From Thermoproteota archaeon (GTDB lineage: Archaea > Thermoproteota > Methanomethylicia > Culexarchaeales > Culexmicrobiaceae), in contig QMQW01000005.1 of the NCBI GenBank assembly GCA_003650625.1, positions 1 to 13,153 on the forward strand: a stretch of 13,153 nucleotides of DNA, given 5' to 3'. Shown here piece after piece: positions 1 through 7,284 of the stretch; the stretch's first letter is position 1; each line of letters begins with the position of its first letter. The notes beneath the pieces were generated by a model. The model did not search any database. It saw nothing but the letters and a program-made list of their open reading frames with translations, and was not told the DNA's origin. A program made the translations under genes and the position numbers.

Positions 1-293
1 AACCTACTCTCAACAGGCCAAATTTTCTCCCTAAGCCACTCCATCAAGGGCAAGTCATCCGCATATCCGCGGAGAAGGGACATTGGAGAGTGAGTGTGCA
101 GGTTTATGAGGCCTGGAATGCAGATCTTACCGCGCCCATCAATCACGAATTCAGCTTCAACCGGAATTCTGCTGGAAATCTCACTTACAATTCCATCCTC
201 AACATATATCGACACGTTCTTTGCAATCAACCTATCCTCACTTTGCGTCACTAGCCAGCTGCAATTCTCAATTAAAATGCTCCCTCTAGCCAA
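1..293 (-). CDS. mtaD: MTA/SAH-type adenosine deaminase (amidohydrolase), N-terminal part
   Basis: Partial gene running off the left edge; 97 codons are visible. The reading frame carries the N-terminal beta-strand region of amidohydrolases followed by a metal-binding HTH motif (His66 and His68) and then a GYADDLPLMEWL-like segment at about residues 76-87. That combination is typical of the 5-methylthioadenosine/S-adenosylhomocysteine deaminase (MtaD/DadD) family, which deaminates adenosine nucleosides left over from SAM-dependent reactions. The proposed start is TTG at 293-291, six bases after a GGTGA ribosome binding site inside the end of gatA, giving an 8-bp overlap with gatA and suggesting translational coupling. 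No ATG or GTG start fits better. The exact substrate (MTA, SAH or 5'-deoxyadenosine) cannot be told from the N terminus, and the rest of the metal site lies outside the window. Confidence 0.85.
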   Translation of the reverse strand, partial: MARGSILIENCSWLVTQSEDRLIAKNVSIYVEDGIVSEISSRIPVEAEFVIDGRGKICIPGLINLHTHSPMSLLRGYADDLPLMEWLREKIWPVESR

Positions 294-1680
294 CCCACTT
301 CACCAAGCTGCTCACAGCCTGCATTAAATTGAAAACCCTAATTTCATGCAGGTGGGGAGCTTGAACTTGAAGGCCGACTGGAACCCCGTCAACCACTCCA
401 ATCGGAACGGTGCCAGCGCATATTCCAGCTAAATTAGCTGGAATGGTGAAGACGTCCAAGGAGTACTCCTCCAGTGGGGAAAGCTCCTCCCCAAGCTTAG
501 GTGGAAATGTAGGCATCGTCGGGCCGACGATCACATCGCACTTCTCGAAAGCCCTCAGAAACTCTCGCTTAACGATGGTCCTAACTTGAAGCGCTTTCTC
601 GTAAAATCGACCCCTATACTCCCTCCTCGTAACGTAGCTGCCACGGACAATTCTCCTCAAAACTTCGTCCAAGCATACATCTTCAATCTTAAAGCCATAC
701 CGCCTGCCATCAAACCTCCTAGTAGCACTGTAAAACTCGGCGCTTACAATTATGTAGTAGGCTGAAAGGGCCTTCTCTATGCTAGGCAAGCTCACCTCAA
801 CAACTTCAACGTCGAAGGACCTCTCAAGCAAGTTCAAGACCTCAATGACCTTCGAATATATCCTAGGATTGCAGAGCTCCTCATACTGCTTAGCCAAGCC
901 AATGCGGAAGCCATCGATATCGCCATCAACATTGCTTGAAAAGCCGTTGAGAAGCACATTCAGCGTGGTAACCTCACCTGGATTATATCCAGCTATAACC
1001 TCCAATAGGAGGGCGGCTCCATAAGGATCTGGAGCTAGGGGGCCTATCTGATCTAGAGACATGGCCAAGTCGATCAGTCCCTGACGTGGAACCAACCCGT
1101 AAGTAGGCTTGAGGCCAACCACCCCACACCAGCACGCCGGCGCCCTAATGCTTCCTCCAGTATCGCTGCCCAAAGCCAAGTCGCAAAGCTCGGCGGCAAC
1201 AGCAACGGCGGAGCCGCTGCTTGAGCCCCCAGGCACTCTACCTTCAGCTCGAGGATTCAGAGTAGGCCCATAAAAGCTTCTACAACCAGTAGTGCCGCAG
1301 GCGAACTCGTCCATGTTAGTTATTCCGATAATTACTCCCTGCTCCCTCTTAATCCGCCTTATAACCTCAGCATCATATGGAGCCACATAATTCGACAGCG
1401 TTTTAGATGCGCAGCTGATCGTGAATCCCTTAACGTTTATGTTCGCCTTTACAGCTACGCACAATCCCGAAAGCTTCCCCACCTTACCGGCGCGAATCTG
1501 CCTATCTACGCTCCTAGCCTGCCTAATCGACTTCTCGTGGCGGACATCTATGAAGGCGTTCAGCTTAGGATTGAGCTCCCTCAAGCGCTCAAGGAAAAGC
1601 TCAACATTCTCAACTGCTGACAATTCGCCGCTTCTAATAGCCTCAAGTTTTCTCCAAGTTGTGCTTCCACGGTAAGCCAT
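286..1680 (-). CDS. gatA: Glu-tRNA(Gln)/Asp-tRNA(Asn) amidotransferase subunit A
   Basis: Amidase-signature protein of 464 residues, the usual GatA length. GatA releases ammonia from glutamine, which GatB uses to convert misacylated Glu-tRNA(Gln) or Asp-tRNA(Asn) to the correct amide. The Ser-cisSer-Lys catalytic triad is readable: Lys78 in VAVKANI, Ser153 in the GGSSSGS loop, and Ser177 in GSDTGGSIR. The segments NMDEFACG (122-129) and GVVGLKPTYG follow the GatA pattern rather than that of general amidases. Ala replaces the Asp that often follows the catalytic Lys (KDN to KAN); I do not expect this to abolish activity. ATG at 1680 lies 4 bp after the putative gatC stop, and the stop codon overlaps the deaminase start. 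gatB is not in this window and must lie elsewhere if the complex is functional. Confidence 0.93.
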   Translation of the reverse strand: MAYRGSTTWRKLEAIRSGELSAVENVELFLERLRELNPKLNAFIDVRHEKSIRQARSVDRQIRAGKVGKLSGLCVAVKANINVKGFTISCASKTLSNYVAPYDAEVIRRIKREQGVIIGITNMDEFACGTTGCRSFYGPTLNPRAEGRVPGGSSSGSAVAVAAELCDLALGSDTGGSIRAPACWCGVVGLKPTYGLVPRQGLIDLAMSLDQIGPLAPDPYGAALLLEVIAGYNPGEVTTLNVLLNGFSSNVDGDIDGFRIGLAKQYEELCNPRIYSKVIEVLNLLERSFDVEVVEVSLPSIEKALSAYYIIVSAEFYSATRRFDGRRYGFKIEDVCLDEVLRRIVRGSYVTRREYRGRFYEKALQVRTIVKREFLRAFEKCDVIVGPTMPTFPPKLGEELSPLEEYSLDVFTIPANLAGICAGTVPIGVVDGVPVGLQVQAPHLHEIRVFNLMQAVSSLVKWVG

Positions 1681-1684
1681 AAGC

Positions 1685-1945
1685 CTATCCAGCCCTAGAC
1701 CACGAAGCGGATTCCGTCAATATATGCCCTTTACCATCAACTCGAGGAGCATTTGATAGGAAAAGTCGCCTAAACAGCCTCCTCCTACGCGGCGTGCCCT
1801 CCCTCCTAACCATGTTGGGGAAGGCAGAGTCGTAGTAGGTTTCCTCGCACCTTGGAAGGCCGCTTAAATCCCTGACAAAGTGCTGTAATAGTTCCTCAGC
1901 TTCATCCTCAATTTGCTTCAACTTATCGTCTCTCGCCATGGCCAT
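1685..1945 (-). CDS. gatC: Divergent GatC-like amidotransferase subunit
   Basis: Small protein of about 86 residues between aIF5A and gatA. An N-terminal acidic helix contains EAEELLQ, the middle has EETYYDS, an Arg-rich stretch (RREGTPRRRRLFRR) follows, and the end has a FLSNAPRVDGKGHILTE segment. The xxNAPxxDG ending is the best clue: GatC proteins end in a similar NAP-containing tail that packs on GatA. Position directly ahead of gatA supports the call. The canonical N-terminal GatC helix with its LseeE-type motif is not obvious, so homology is suggestive rather than clear. Starts are possible at GTG 1951, ATG 1945 and ATG 1939. GTGA within the end of aIF5A sits 8 bases from ATG 1939, which would give 84 residues; ATG 1945 is a compromise. 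If not GatC, it would be an uncharacterised small protein of this operon. Confidence 0.65.
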   Translation of the reverse strand: MAMARDDKLKQIEDEAEELLQHFVRDLSGLPRCEETYYDSAFPNMVRREGTPRRRRLFRRLFLSNAPRVDGKGHILTESASWSRAG

Positions 1946-1947
1946 CT

Positions 1948-2340
1948 TCACTTGACCCGCATTATCTTCTTCCTACCCATGATCTCCCAGTACTCAACCT
2001 CCACGCCTGGAGTAAGCTTTGATCTCAAACTTTCATCCTCAGGCGGCGCCACCTCAAAGGTCTCGTAGGTGCCAAGGTCCATTATCTGAATTCCATGAGG
2101 AGTTACCGAAATGACCTGACCAGTTCTCTTGTCAATTATTGGAATCTCAACCTGCGCGCTGGCAGGGCCGACGAAGGTCCTCTTAACTCCATCGAAAATC
2201 CCAAGAGCAACAATTCTAACCTTAGCCGACCCATGCTTCCCAGGCTTGGACTTCTCACTGCTCACAACTCGGCAGGGCTCACCATTCAAAATTATGAATG
2301 AGCCGGGCTTAATGCTTCCAGCTTCTGCAGGCCTCTTCAA
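1948..2340 (-). CDS. eif5a: Translation factor aIF5A (hypusine-containing)
   Basis: Protein of 130 residues, the archaeal IF5A length. IF5A binds the ribosomal E site and helps peptide-bond formation at stalling sequences such as polyproline. The N-terminal SH3-like domain holds the exposed loop SKPGKHGSAK; Lys35 in GKHG is the lysine expected to be modified to deoxyhypusine/hypusine. The C-terminal OB-fold domain starts around residue 72 (IPIIDKRTGQVISV). The start is TTG at 2340-2338, preceded four bases upstream by GAGGTGG at 2351-2345, a strong ribosome binding site. No ATG exists nearby in frame. It is the first gene of the leftward aIF5A-gatC-gatA-deaminase string; its TGA stop sits at the presumed gatC start. 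Confidence 0.96.
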   Translation of the reverse strand: MKRPAEAGSIKPGSFIILNGEPCRVVSSEKSKPGKHGSAKVRIVALGIFDGVKRTFVGPASAQVEIPIIDKRTGQVISVTPHGIQIMDLGTYETFEVAPPEDESLRSKLTPGVEVEYWEIMGRKKIMRVK

Positions 2341-2432
2341 TTTTCCACCTCAACATCACTAAACTTAAAATAGTCTTAAAAGTATTTAGCTGTCAGTAGC
2401 TGTCAAGGCGGCGAAGCAGAAGAAGGGAGAAC
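2341..2432. promoter_or_regulatory. Divergent promoter region between aIF5A and nadK
   Basis: A 92-bp AT-rich spacer separates two divergently transcribed genes. On the minus strand CTTTTAAG at 2382-2375 is a good archaeal TATA box; a start about 26 nt downstream (near 2352) would give a 12-nt leader beginning at the GAGGTGG ribosome binding site of aIF5A. A second box, ATTTTAAG at 2371-2364, would give a nearly leaderless transcript. On the plus strand the same AT-rich block reads CTTAAAAG and could place a nadK start near 2404, with GGGAG just before ATG 2433. Inferred from spacing only. Confidence 0.5.
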
Positions 2433-3269
2433 ATGAAAATTAGGAGGGTTGGAATAGCGTCAAGGCTAGACCAGCTGGAGGCAATGTCCATAGCGGAAAG
2501 GGCAGCCAACCTGCTGCAAGATAGGGAAGTAGAGGTTATTTTGGAAAGGCAGCTGGCTGAAAAATTGGAGTGGGCTGGAAAGGCCTCAAGCCTCATCGAC
2601 ATCGATGCAGACGCACTAATAATCGTCGGAGGAGACGGAACAGTGCTAAGAACCTCAAGAATAATCAGCGAGAACATACCCATGCTAGTTGTGAACGCTG
2701 GAACAGTCGGATTCCTATCAGAGGTGAATCCCAACGAGCTTGAAAGTGCAATTGCAAGATTGGCAAGCGGAAACTTCCAAATTGAAGAATGCACAAGAAT
2801 TAAGGCGCAAATCGATGGAATTGAAGTTGGAGATGCACTAAACGAGGTTTCAATAGTCACCAAAACACCAGTAAAAGTGCTGAACTTAACTGCACTAAAG
2901 AAAGGGGAAGTTATCTTCTCAGGTAGAATGGATGGACTCATAATAGCAACAAGGACAGGCTCAACTGCATACGCACTATCAGCTGGAGGGCCAATAATAG
3001 ACCCCGAACTGGACGCATTCGTCCTAGTCCCCCTATGCCCACTAAAAATCTACCAAAAACCCATAGTTCTACCCTCCTCACCAAAACTTGAGGTCTTCAT
3101 CGAGGAAAATGGGTCGGACGCCCTAGTAATTGCCGATGGACAGATCCACGCTGAAGCACCCGCAGGGTCAAGGGTAACTCTGGAGAAAAGCTCCAAGAAG
3201 AGCTTGTTCATAAGACTGGGAAGAAGCTTTTACGAAAGGCTAAGGGAGAGATTGGTTAGAGATGTCTGA
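2433..3269 (+). CDS. nadK: NAD kinase (ATP/polyphosphate-NAD kinase)
   Basis: Protein of 278 residues matching NAD kinases, which phosphorylate NAD(H) to NADP(H) in the cytoplasm. The nucleotide-binding signature GGDGT is at 66-70, NAGTVGFLSEV at 88-98, LNEVSI at 135-140, the DGLIIATRTGSTAY substrate-binding segment at 166-179, and a C-terminal ADGQ near 235. These cover all the conserved blocks in the right order, so the enzyme looks intact. ATG at 2433 is preceded by GGGAG. Its 3' end overlaps the nob1 start by 8 bp, indicating a two-gene transcript. The gene is transcribed away from the aIF5A operon from a shared spacer. Confidence 0.95.
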   Translation: MKIRRVGIASRLDQLEAMSIAERAANLLQDREVEVILERQLAEKLEWAGKASSLIDIDADALIIVGGDGTVLRTSRIISENIPMLVVNAGTVGFLSEVNPNELESAIARLASGNFQIEECTRIKAQIDGIEVGDALNEVSIVTKTPVKVLNLTALKKGEVIFSGRMDGLIIATRTGSTAYALSAGGPIIDPELDAFVLVPLCPLKIYQKPIVLPSSPKLEVFIEENGSDALVIADGQIHAEAPAGSRVTLEKSSKKSLFIRLGRSFYERLRERLVRDV

Positions 3270-3780
3270 AAGCCAAGGAAGCCCAATGGTTGTCATCCTA
3301 GACTCCTCAGCAATCATAAACGGCTATGACCCAGCATCCTCAATCAGCGAGCACCTAATAAGCCAATCAGCTGCAAGTGAAATCAAGGACGCCAAATCCA
3401 AGCGCATCATGGAAACAGCCCTCATAGTTGGAAAGCTAAAGGTCGTCGAGCCAAGCAGGAAAGCCGTAGAAAAGGTTAAGGAAGTTGCATCAAAAACGGG
3501 GGACAAGGGATTCCTATCAAAGGCAGACATAGACACCATAGCATTAGCAGTTGAGGTTAAGGAGAGAGGCCTAAAACCCATAATAATGACAGACGACTTC
3601 ACGATCCAAAACGTAGCAGCTCACATGGACATAAAGTGCCTGCCAATAGCAACTGGGGGCATAAGGGAAAAGCATAGGTGGATGAAGTACTGCCCAGCCT
3701 GCGGAGCAACCTACACGGGCCAAGAAGTTGAAAAATGCAGGATATGCGGAACCCCCCTTAAAAGGAAGTCTAGGGCTTAA
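3262..3780 (+). CDS. nob1: rRNA maturation endonuclease Nob1 (PIN domain plus zinc ribbon)
   Basis: Protein of 172 residues with the two-domain Nob1 layout. The PIN nuclease domain (about 8-130) shows acidic metal-binding residues: Asp14 in VILDSSAIING, Glu40 in ASEIKD, Asp89/Asp91 in SKADIDTIALA, and Asp111/Asp112 in MTDDFTIQN. A C-terminal zinc ribbon has Cys144-x2-Cys147 and Cys159-x2-Cys162, followed by a basic tail. In archaea and eukaryotes Nob1 makes the final cut at the 3' end of 16S/18S rRNA. ATG 3262 overlaps the nadK TGA by 8 bp. The 3' end overlaps the convergent methyltransferase gene by 11 bp. Both neighbouring RNA-related genes may be coincidental. Confidence 0.93.
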   Translation: MSESQGSPMVVILDSSAIINGYDPASSISEHLISQSAASEIKDAKSKRIMETALIVGKLKVVEPSRKAVEKVKEVASKTGDKGFLSKADIDTIALAVEVKERGLKPIIMTDDFTIQNVAAHMDIKCLPIATGGIREKHRWMKYCPACGATYTGQEVEKCRICGTPLKRKSRA

Positions 3781-4963
3781 TGAACCTAGCTATGAAGTAG
3801 CCGGGTGCATCATGAACGTCAGGGTAAAACCTCTGCACCAACGAGAACTTAGAAATCAAGGGAAGGCCAGGGCATCCAAGGTAAACTGGCTGATCATCAA
3901 GCTCAAGTGGATAATTTTCGAGAACATAATTGACGATCATCTCATTCTCCTCAGCAGTTAAAGTGCAAGTAGAGTAAACAATCACTCCTCCCGGCTTGAC
4001 CAATTCAACTGCAGGCTCAAAGAACTGCCGCTGATAATTGGAGCATGAAATGACATCTCGACGAGACCTCCTCTCAAAAAGCTTTGGGCGAACGCCTAAA
4101 GCCGAGCATGGCGGGTCGATTAGAACTCTATCAGCCCTCAAATTCGGGTAATCCTTATGAATATACCTTGAATCCCCGACGATTGCAGTGACATTCTTAA
4201 CTCCAAGCCTACGCATATTTTCAACAAGCTTACTCAACCGAGATTTAGAACTGTCAAACGCGAATATCCTCCCGGAATTCCCCATCAATTGAGCGATGTG
4301 CGAGGTTTTCCCTCCAGGAGCAGCACACATGTCAACCACAACTTCCCCAGGACATGGACTCAAAACCAAGCTCGTGAGCATTGCGGGAATGCTCTGCTCA
4401 TAAATTAAGCCGCTAGAGTAAGCTTCAAGCTCCCGCAGAGAAACGCTCCTATACAGGGATCTTGTGATTTTCACCGCCAACCCAAACGACTTCTCTTCCA
4501 TTTCAACGCCACTCATAACTGCAATTCCAACTGCAACCGGATGCCCAAGCTCATCAACAACCAGCACCTCATCTCCACGATCAACTCCAGCTGCAGACAA
4601 TACTCCCGGAGCATAAAGCTGCGCACCCTGCATAACGCTTTCAGCAGCATACTTATCTGCAACTACAACCTTCTCAGCAGCCGGAATTTCAAATGGACCT
4701 TCCACCTCAACTAGGAGGGCCTCCTCAATTTTAGGGTGCTGACGAACTGAAAGCCCCTCATCCTCCAGAATGCTCATCAACCTCTCGGGATCAACCTTAA
4801 GCGTATTAACCCTAAAGCTATACCACTTGGAGGGGCGCCTCAAGCTATCCAAAATGCTACTCAACCTAGCAGAGTTAAAGTACTGAAGTAGAAGCTCGGC
4901 AATCTCAACCGAGTAGCCACACTTTAGAGCTGACCCACCTGAAAGGCTTGAAGAGCATGTCAT
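3770..4963 (-). CDS. NSUN6-like PUA-domain RNA m5C methyltransferase
   Basis: Protein of 397 residues with an N-terminal region, a PUA RNA-binding domain (about 97-165, with KVVVADKYAAESVMQGAQLY and GDEVLVVDE), and a C-terminal Rossmann SAM methyltransferase. The SAM loop is MCAAPGGKT (212-220). Both Nop2/Sun cysteines are present: Cys286 in DPPCSALG and catalytic Cys333 in YSTCT. An N-terminal PUA insertion before the catalytic domain matches human NSUN6 and its archaeal relatives, which make 5-methylcytosine at C72 of certain tRNA acceptor stems; the target here is inferred. ATG 4963 lacks a clear ribosome binding site, but a TATA-like box sits 26 nt upstream, suggesting leaderless transcription. 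It lies 24 bp after mvhA and converges on nob1 with an 11-bp overlap. Confidence 0.9.
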   Translation of the reverse strand: MTCSSSLSGGSALKCGYSVEIAELLLQYFNSARLSSILDSLRRPSKWYSFRVNTLKVDPERLMSILEDEGLSVRQHPKIEEALLVEVEGPFEIPAAEKVVVADKYAAESVMQGAQLYAPGVLSAAGVDRGDEVLVVDELGHPVAVGIAVMSGVEMEEKSFGLAVKITRSLYRSVSLRELEAYSSGLIYEQSIPAMLTSLVLSPCPGEVVVDMCAAPGGKTSHIAQLMGNSGRIFAFDSSKSRLSKLVENMRRLGVKNVTAIVGDSRYIHKDYPNLRADRVLIDPPCSALGVRPKLFERRSRRDVISCSNYQRQFFEPAVELVKPGGVIVYSTCTLTAEENEMIVNYVLENYPLELDDQPVYLGCPGLPLISKFSLVQRFYPDVHDAPGYFIARFIKP

Positions 4964-4985
4964 CAGCCGTAAAAAGAGGCACTAC

Positions 4986-4993
4986 ATTTAAAG
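4986..4993 (-). promoter_or_regulatory. Candidate TATA box for a leaderless methyltransferase transcript
   Basis: CTTTAAAT on the minus strand, preceded by an A-rich BRE-like AAAAGAA, is centred 26 nt before ATG 4963 of the PUA methyltransferase. This is the spacing expected if transcription begins at the start codon itself. It overlaps the mvhA stop codon, so it is a promoter embedded in the end of the operon. The gene has no visible ribosome binding site, which fits. Inferred from sequence and spacing only. Confidence 0.5.
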
Positions 4994-6397
4994 TTCTTTT
5001 GGAAGCCTAGCCACAACCTCTCCACTTGAATTTAGAACTTCAATGACGACTGGGACGTTCATGCAGTGAACGGAGCACGATAGACATGGGTCGTAGTCCC
5101 TAATTAAGGTTGAAACCTCTGCGAGAAGCCTCTCCTCAGAAGACCCCTTCAAAATCTTTGAAGCAACAACCTTTACGTCCCTACCGATCACAGGAATGTT
5201 CTGCACCGTCGCCACGATCATGTTTGCCCTCGTTATAATCCCCTCATCATCAGCGAAGTAGTGGTGAATGAGCGTCCCCCTGGGGGCCTCAACCACTCCA
5301 ACGCCCTCATGAAACTCAACTCTAACTCTCCTAGCAGGCCCTTCAGCTCTCTCAAGCGAAGAATCGCTCAAAAGCGAATTTAACCTTTCAAAGCAGTAGG
5401 CAAGCTCAACCAGCCTAGCTAAATTGTAGTGGCGAGTCGAATTCACTGGCCTTGAAGAGCTCAAATTAAACTTCTCCCGCAAATCCTCAGCCCAGTCCGA
5501 ATTCAACTTCCCAGCAATATTTAGCCTAGCAAGAGGGCCGACGCGGTAAATTCCATCAGGATATCCAAGCTTCTTCAGGAAGGGGGCCTTAGCATAACTC
5601 CATGAAACAACGCGCTCATTAATGTGCTCCAAATACTCCTCTGGCCGAAATTCATCGACAAGATCTCCACGTTCAGAAATGGCTCTAATTTTAGGTGCAT
5701 CATACAGGGCAAAGTCCTCATCGGAGTAGAGAGATAGGAAATTCGAAGGCTCAGAAACACCTCCAACAGCAGACTTGACTGCAGCTTCCTCGACTAGAGA
5801 TAAGGTTTCAGAGAAAATTTTCATCGCCTCATTGCATGCTTCCAAAAGCTTCAATCGCTCATCACCCTCAATTGGCTTGGCGAAGCCTCCTGGAACCGCT
5901 GCCGTTGGATGAACAGACGACCCACCTAAAGCTTCAAGCACTCTTTGAGCAAAGCGCCTAATTGCAAGCGCATTCCTAATAAGCCTTGGATACCTCTTAG
6001 CAAGCTCAGGAAGCCCTCTCCTCCAAACAGGAAGGTCGGAGAGCAGCAGGTCAGGAGCATAAAGAAGGAAGAAGTGAAGTGCATGGCTATGAACAATGCC
6101 TGCCAAGTGAAGCGCTAATCTGAGCTTTTCAGCCCAAGGAGAAACCTCCAAGCCCAATATGGAGTCTACAGCTTTAACCGAAGCTAAGTGATGAGAAGTG
6201 GAGCACAGCCCGCATATCCTCGTAACGATAATTGGAGCCTCCTCAACAGGCCTATTCCTCAGAAAAGCTTCAAAGCCCCTGAACTCCATGACGTGGAAGT
6301 AGGCTGACTCAACCTCCCCATCATCGCCTAGCACTATCGTAACTTTAGCATGACCCTCAATCCTAGTTATAGGGTAGAACGAAATGGACCTACCCAC
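4988..6397 (-). CDS. mvhA: F420-non-reducing-type [NiFe] hydrogenase large subunit
   Basis: Catalytic subunit of a group 3c-like [NiFe] hydrogenase, which splits or forms H2. With the start proposed here it has 469 residues. Ni-Fe ligands are Cys62/Cys65 in RICGLC near the N terminus and Cys438/Cys441 in DPCLSC near the C terminus. RIEGHAKV (12-19) is the conserved N-terminal motif. A 25-residue tail follows His444 and would be expected to be clipped off by a maturation protease; none is encoded in the window. The start chosen is GTG 6397, six bases after GGGGTG and giving an 8-bp overlap with mvhG. A TTG at 6424 would add nine residues but has no ribosome binding site. Whether it prefers H2 uptake or evolution cannot be read from sequence. 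Confidence 0.93.
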   Translation of the reverse strand: MGRSISFYPITRIEGHAKVTIVLGDDGEVESAYFHVMEFRGFEAFLRNRPVEEAPIIVTRICGLCSTSHHLASVKAVDSILGLEVSPWAEKLRLALHLAGIVHSHALHFFLLYAPDLLLSDLPVWRRGLPELAKRYPRLIRNALAIRRFAQRVLEALGGSSVHPTAAVPGGFAKPIEGDERLKLLEACNEAMKIFSETLSLVEEAAVKSAVGGVSEPSNFLSLYSDEDFALYDAPKIRAISERGDLVDEFRPEEYLEHINERVVSWSYAKAPFLKKLGYPDGIYRVGPLARLNIAGKLNSDWAEDLREKFNLSSSRPVNSTRHYNLARLVELAYCFERLNSLLSDSSLERAEGPARRVRVEFHEGVGVVEAPRGTLIHHYFADDEGIITRANMIVATVQNIPVIGRDVKVVASKILKGSSEERLLAEVSTLIRDYDPCLSCSVHCMNVPVVIEVLNSSGEVVARLPKEL

Positions 6398-7283
6398 GCC
6401 TAGCACCCCTAACCTTACGGCCAAATATGGATGCTGGAAGCGTAAATCGATAAAGCACTCCAGCTAGGTCGGACAGCCTCATCAAGTCCTCCAATGACAC
6501 CTCTTCAAGTGAAGTGGCTGATGCTATTGCGCTAATCATCTTGGCAGCTTGATCCTCAACTCCCTCCAAAACCCCCATACAGCCCCTACATGGATAACCA
6601 GCTTTAATGCACCTAGCTCCGCAGCCACCTCGAGTTGCAGGTCCAAGACATATGAAGCCCTGCTCCAATAGGCACTTGCTTAGATCAACCTCGTCGTAAA
6701 CCCACCTCCTAATGCCCTTAATTACCTTCTCGCCCCCACTATTCAGCGGACACTCATCGCAAACGCTCTTAGCTGGCAATTCAAATTCTTCGCCTGAAAT
6801 TAAAGCTTCAAAAAACTTCGATATGAGCTTCATTGGCGGAGGGCAGCCTGGAAGCGCATAGTCAACCTTAACAACTCTGCTCAAAGGCTTGATGAAGTCA
6901 GTTAAAGCGGGAACTTCAACGCGTGGAGGCTCGCCCTCAGGGTTGATTGTGCCCAACTGCTCTAAGTAGGAGGTCTTGAGGAGCTCCATGGAATTGAGGA
7001 GATTTGCAAGCCCAGGAATTCCGCCGAAGCATGCGCATGAGCCAAAAGCCACCAAAATCGAGCATTTCCCCCTCCACCTCTTAACCTTCTCCAAGTCCTC
7101 CTCAGTCCTAATAGCTCCAGTTAGAATTGCCACGTCAACCCTCTCAGGTGGAGGGGCATCCATTAAGATGGGGGCGTAAACCAGCTCGACGTCGCGGAGC
7201 ACTGAGAGTAGGGAGTTTCCAAGATCTAAAATTGCGTTTTCACATCCAGCGCATGCAGTTAAGTGCTCTATGGCTAATGTCAA
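6390..7283 (-). CDS. mvhG: F420-non-reducing-type [NiFe] hydrogenase small subunit
   Basis: Electron-transferring small subunit, 297 residues from the start used here. The proximal [4Fe-4S] cluster ligands are Cys11 and Cys14 (TACAGCE), Cys83 in FGSCACFGG, and Cys147 in PGCPP. A C-terminal part has eight further cysteines (about 175, 178, 204, 212, 221, 225, 232 and 235), enough for two more clusters, as in MvhG/FrhG. The start is TTG 7283-7281, four bases after GAGGAG; this makes the protein begin MTLAIEHLTACAGCE, matching the family start. A GTG at 7304 would add seven residues but overlaps mvhD. It sits 1 bp after the mvhD stop and overlaps mvhA by 8 bp, so the three subunits are probably translated together. 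Confidence 0.93.
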   Translation of the reverse strand: MTLAIEHLTACAGCENAILDLGNSLLSVLRDVELVYAPILMDAPPPERVDVAILTGAIRTEEDLEKVKRWRGKCSILVAFGSCACFGGIPGLANLLNSMELLKTSYLEQLGTINPEGEPPRVEVPALTDFIKPLSRVVKVDYALPGCPPPMKLISKFFEALISGEEFELPAKSVCDECPLNSGGEKVIKGIRRWVYDEVDLSKCLLEQGFICLGPATRGGCGARCIKAGYPCRGCMGVLEGVEDQAAKMISAIASATSLEEVSLEDLMRLSDLAGVLYRFTLPASIFGRKVRGARRG

Positions 7284-7284
7284 A

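Noticed and set aside
1..293. gatB after gatA at the left edge
   Set aside because: The frame reads an amidohydrolase HTH motif and a DDLPLMEWL segment, not GatB.
2393..2941. 182-codon frame on the minus strand opposite nadK
   Set aside because: It is antisense to NAD kinase, very Ser-rich and without domain motifs; probably a shadow of codon bias.
4988..6397. F420-reducing (Frh) or NAD(P)-linked (group 3b/3d) hydrogenase
   Set aside because: No FrhB, diaphorase or NAD(P)-binding subunit is adjacent, and MvhD is; MvhADG-type is the better fit, although the sequences alone do not exclude a divergent Frh relative.
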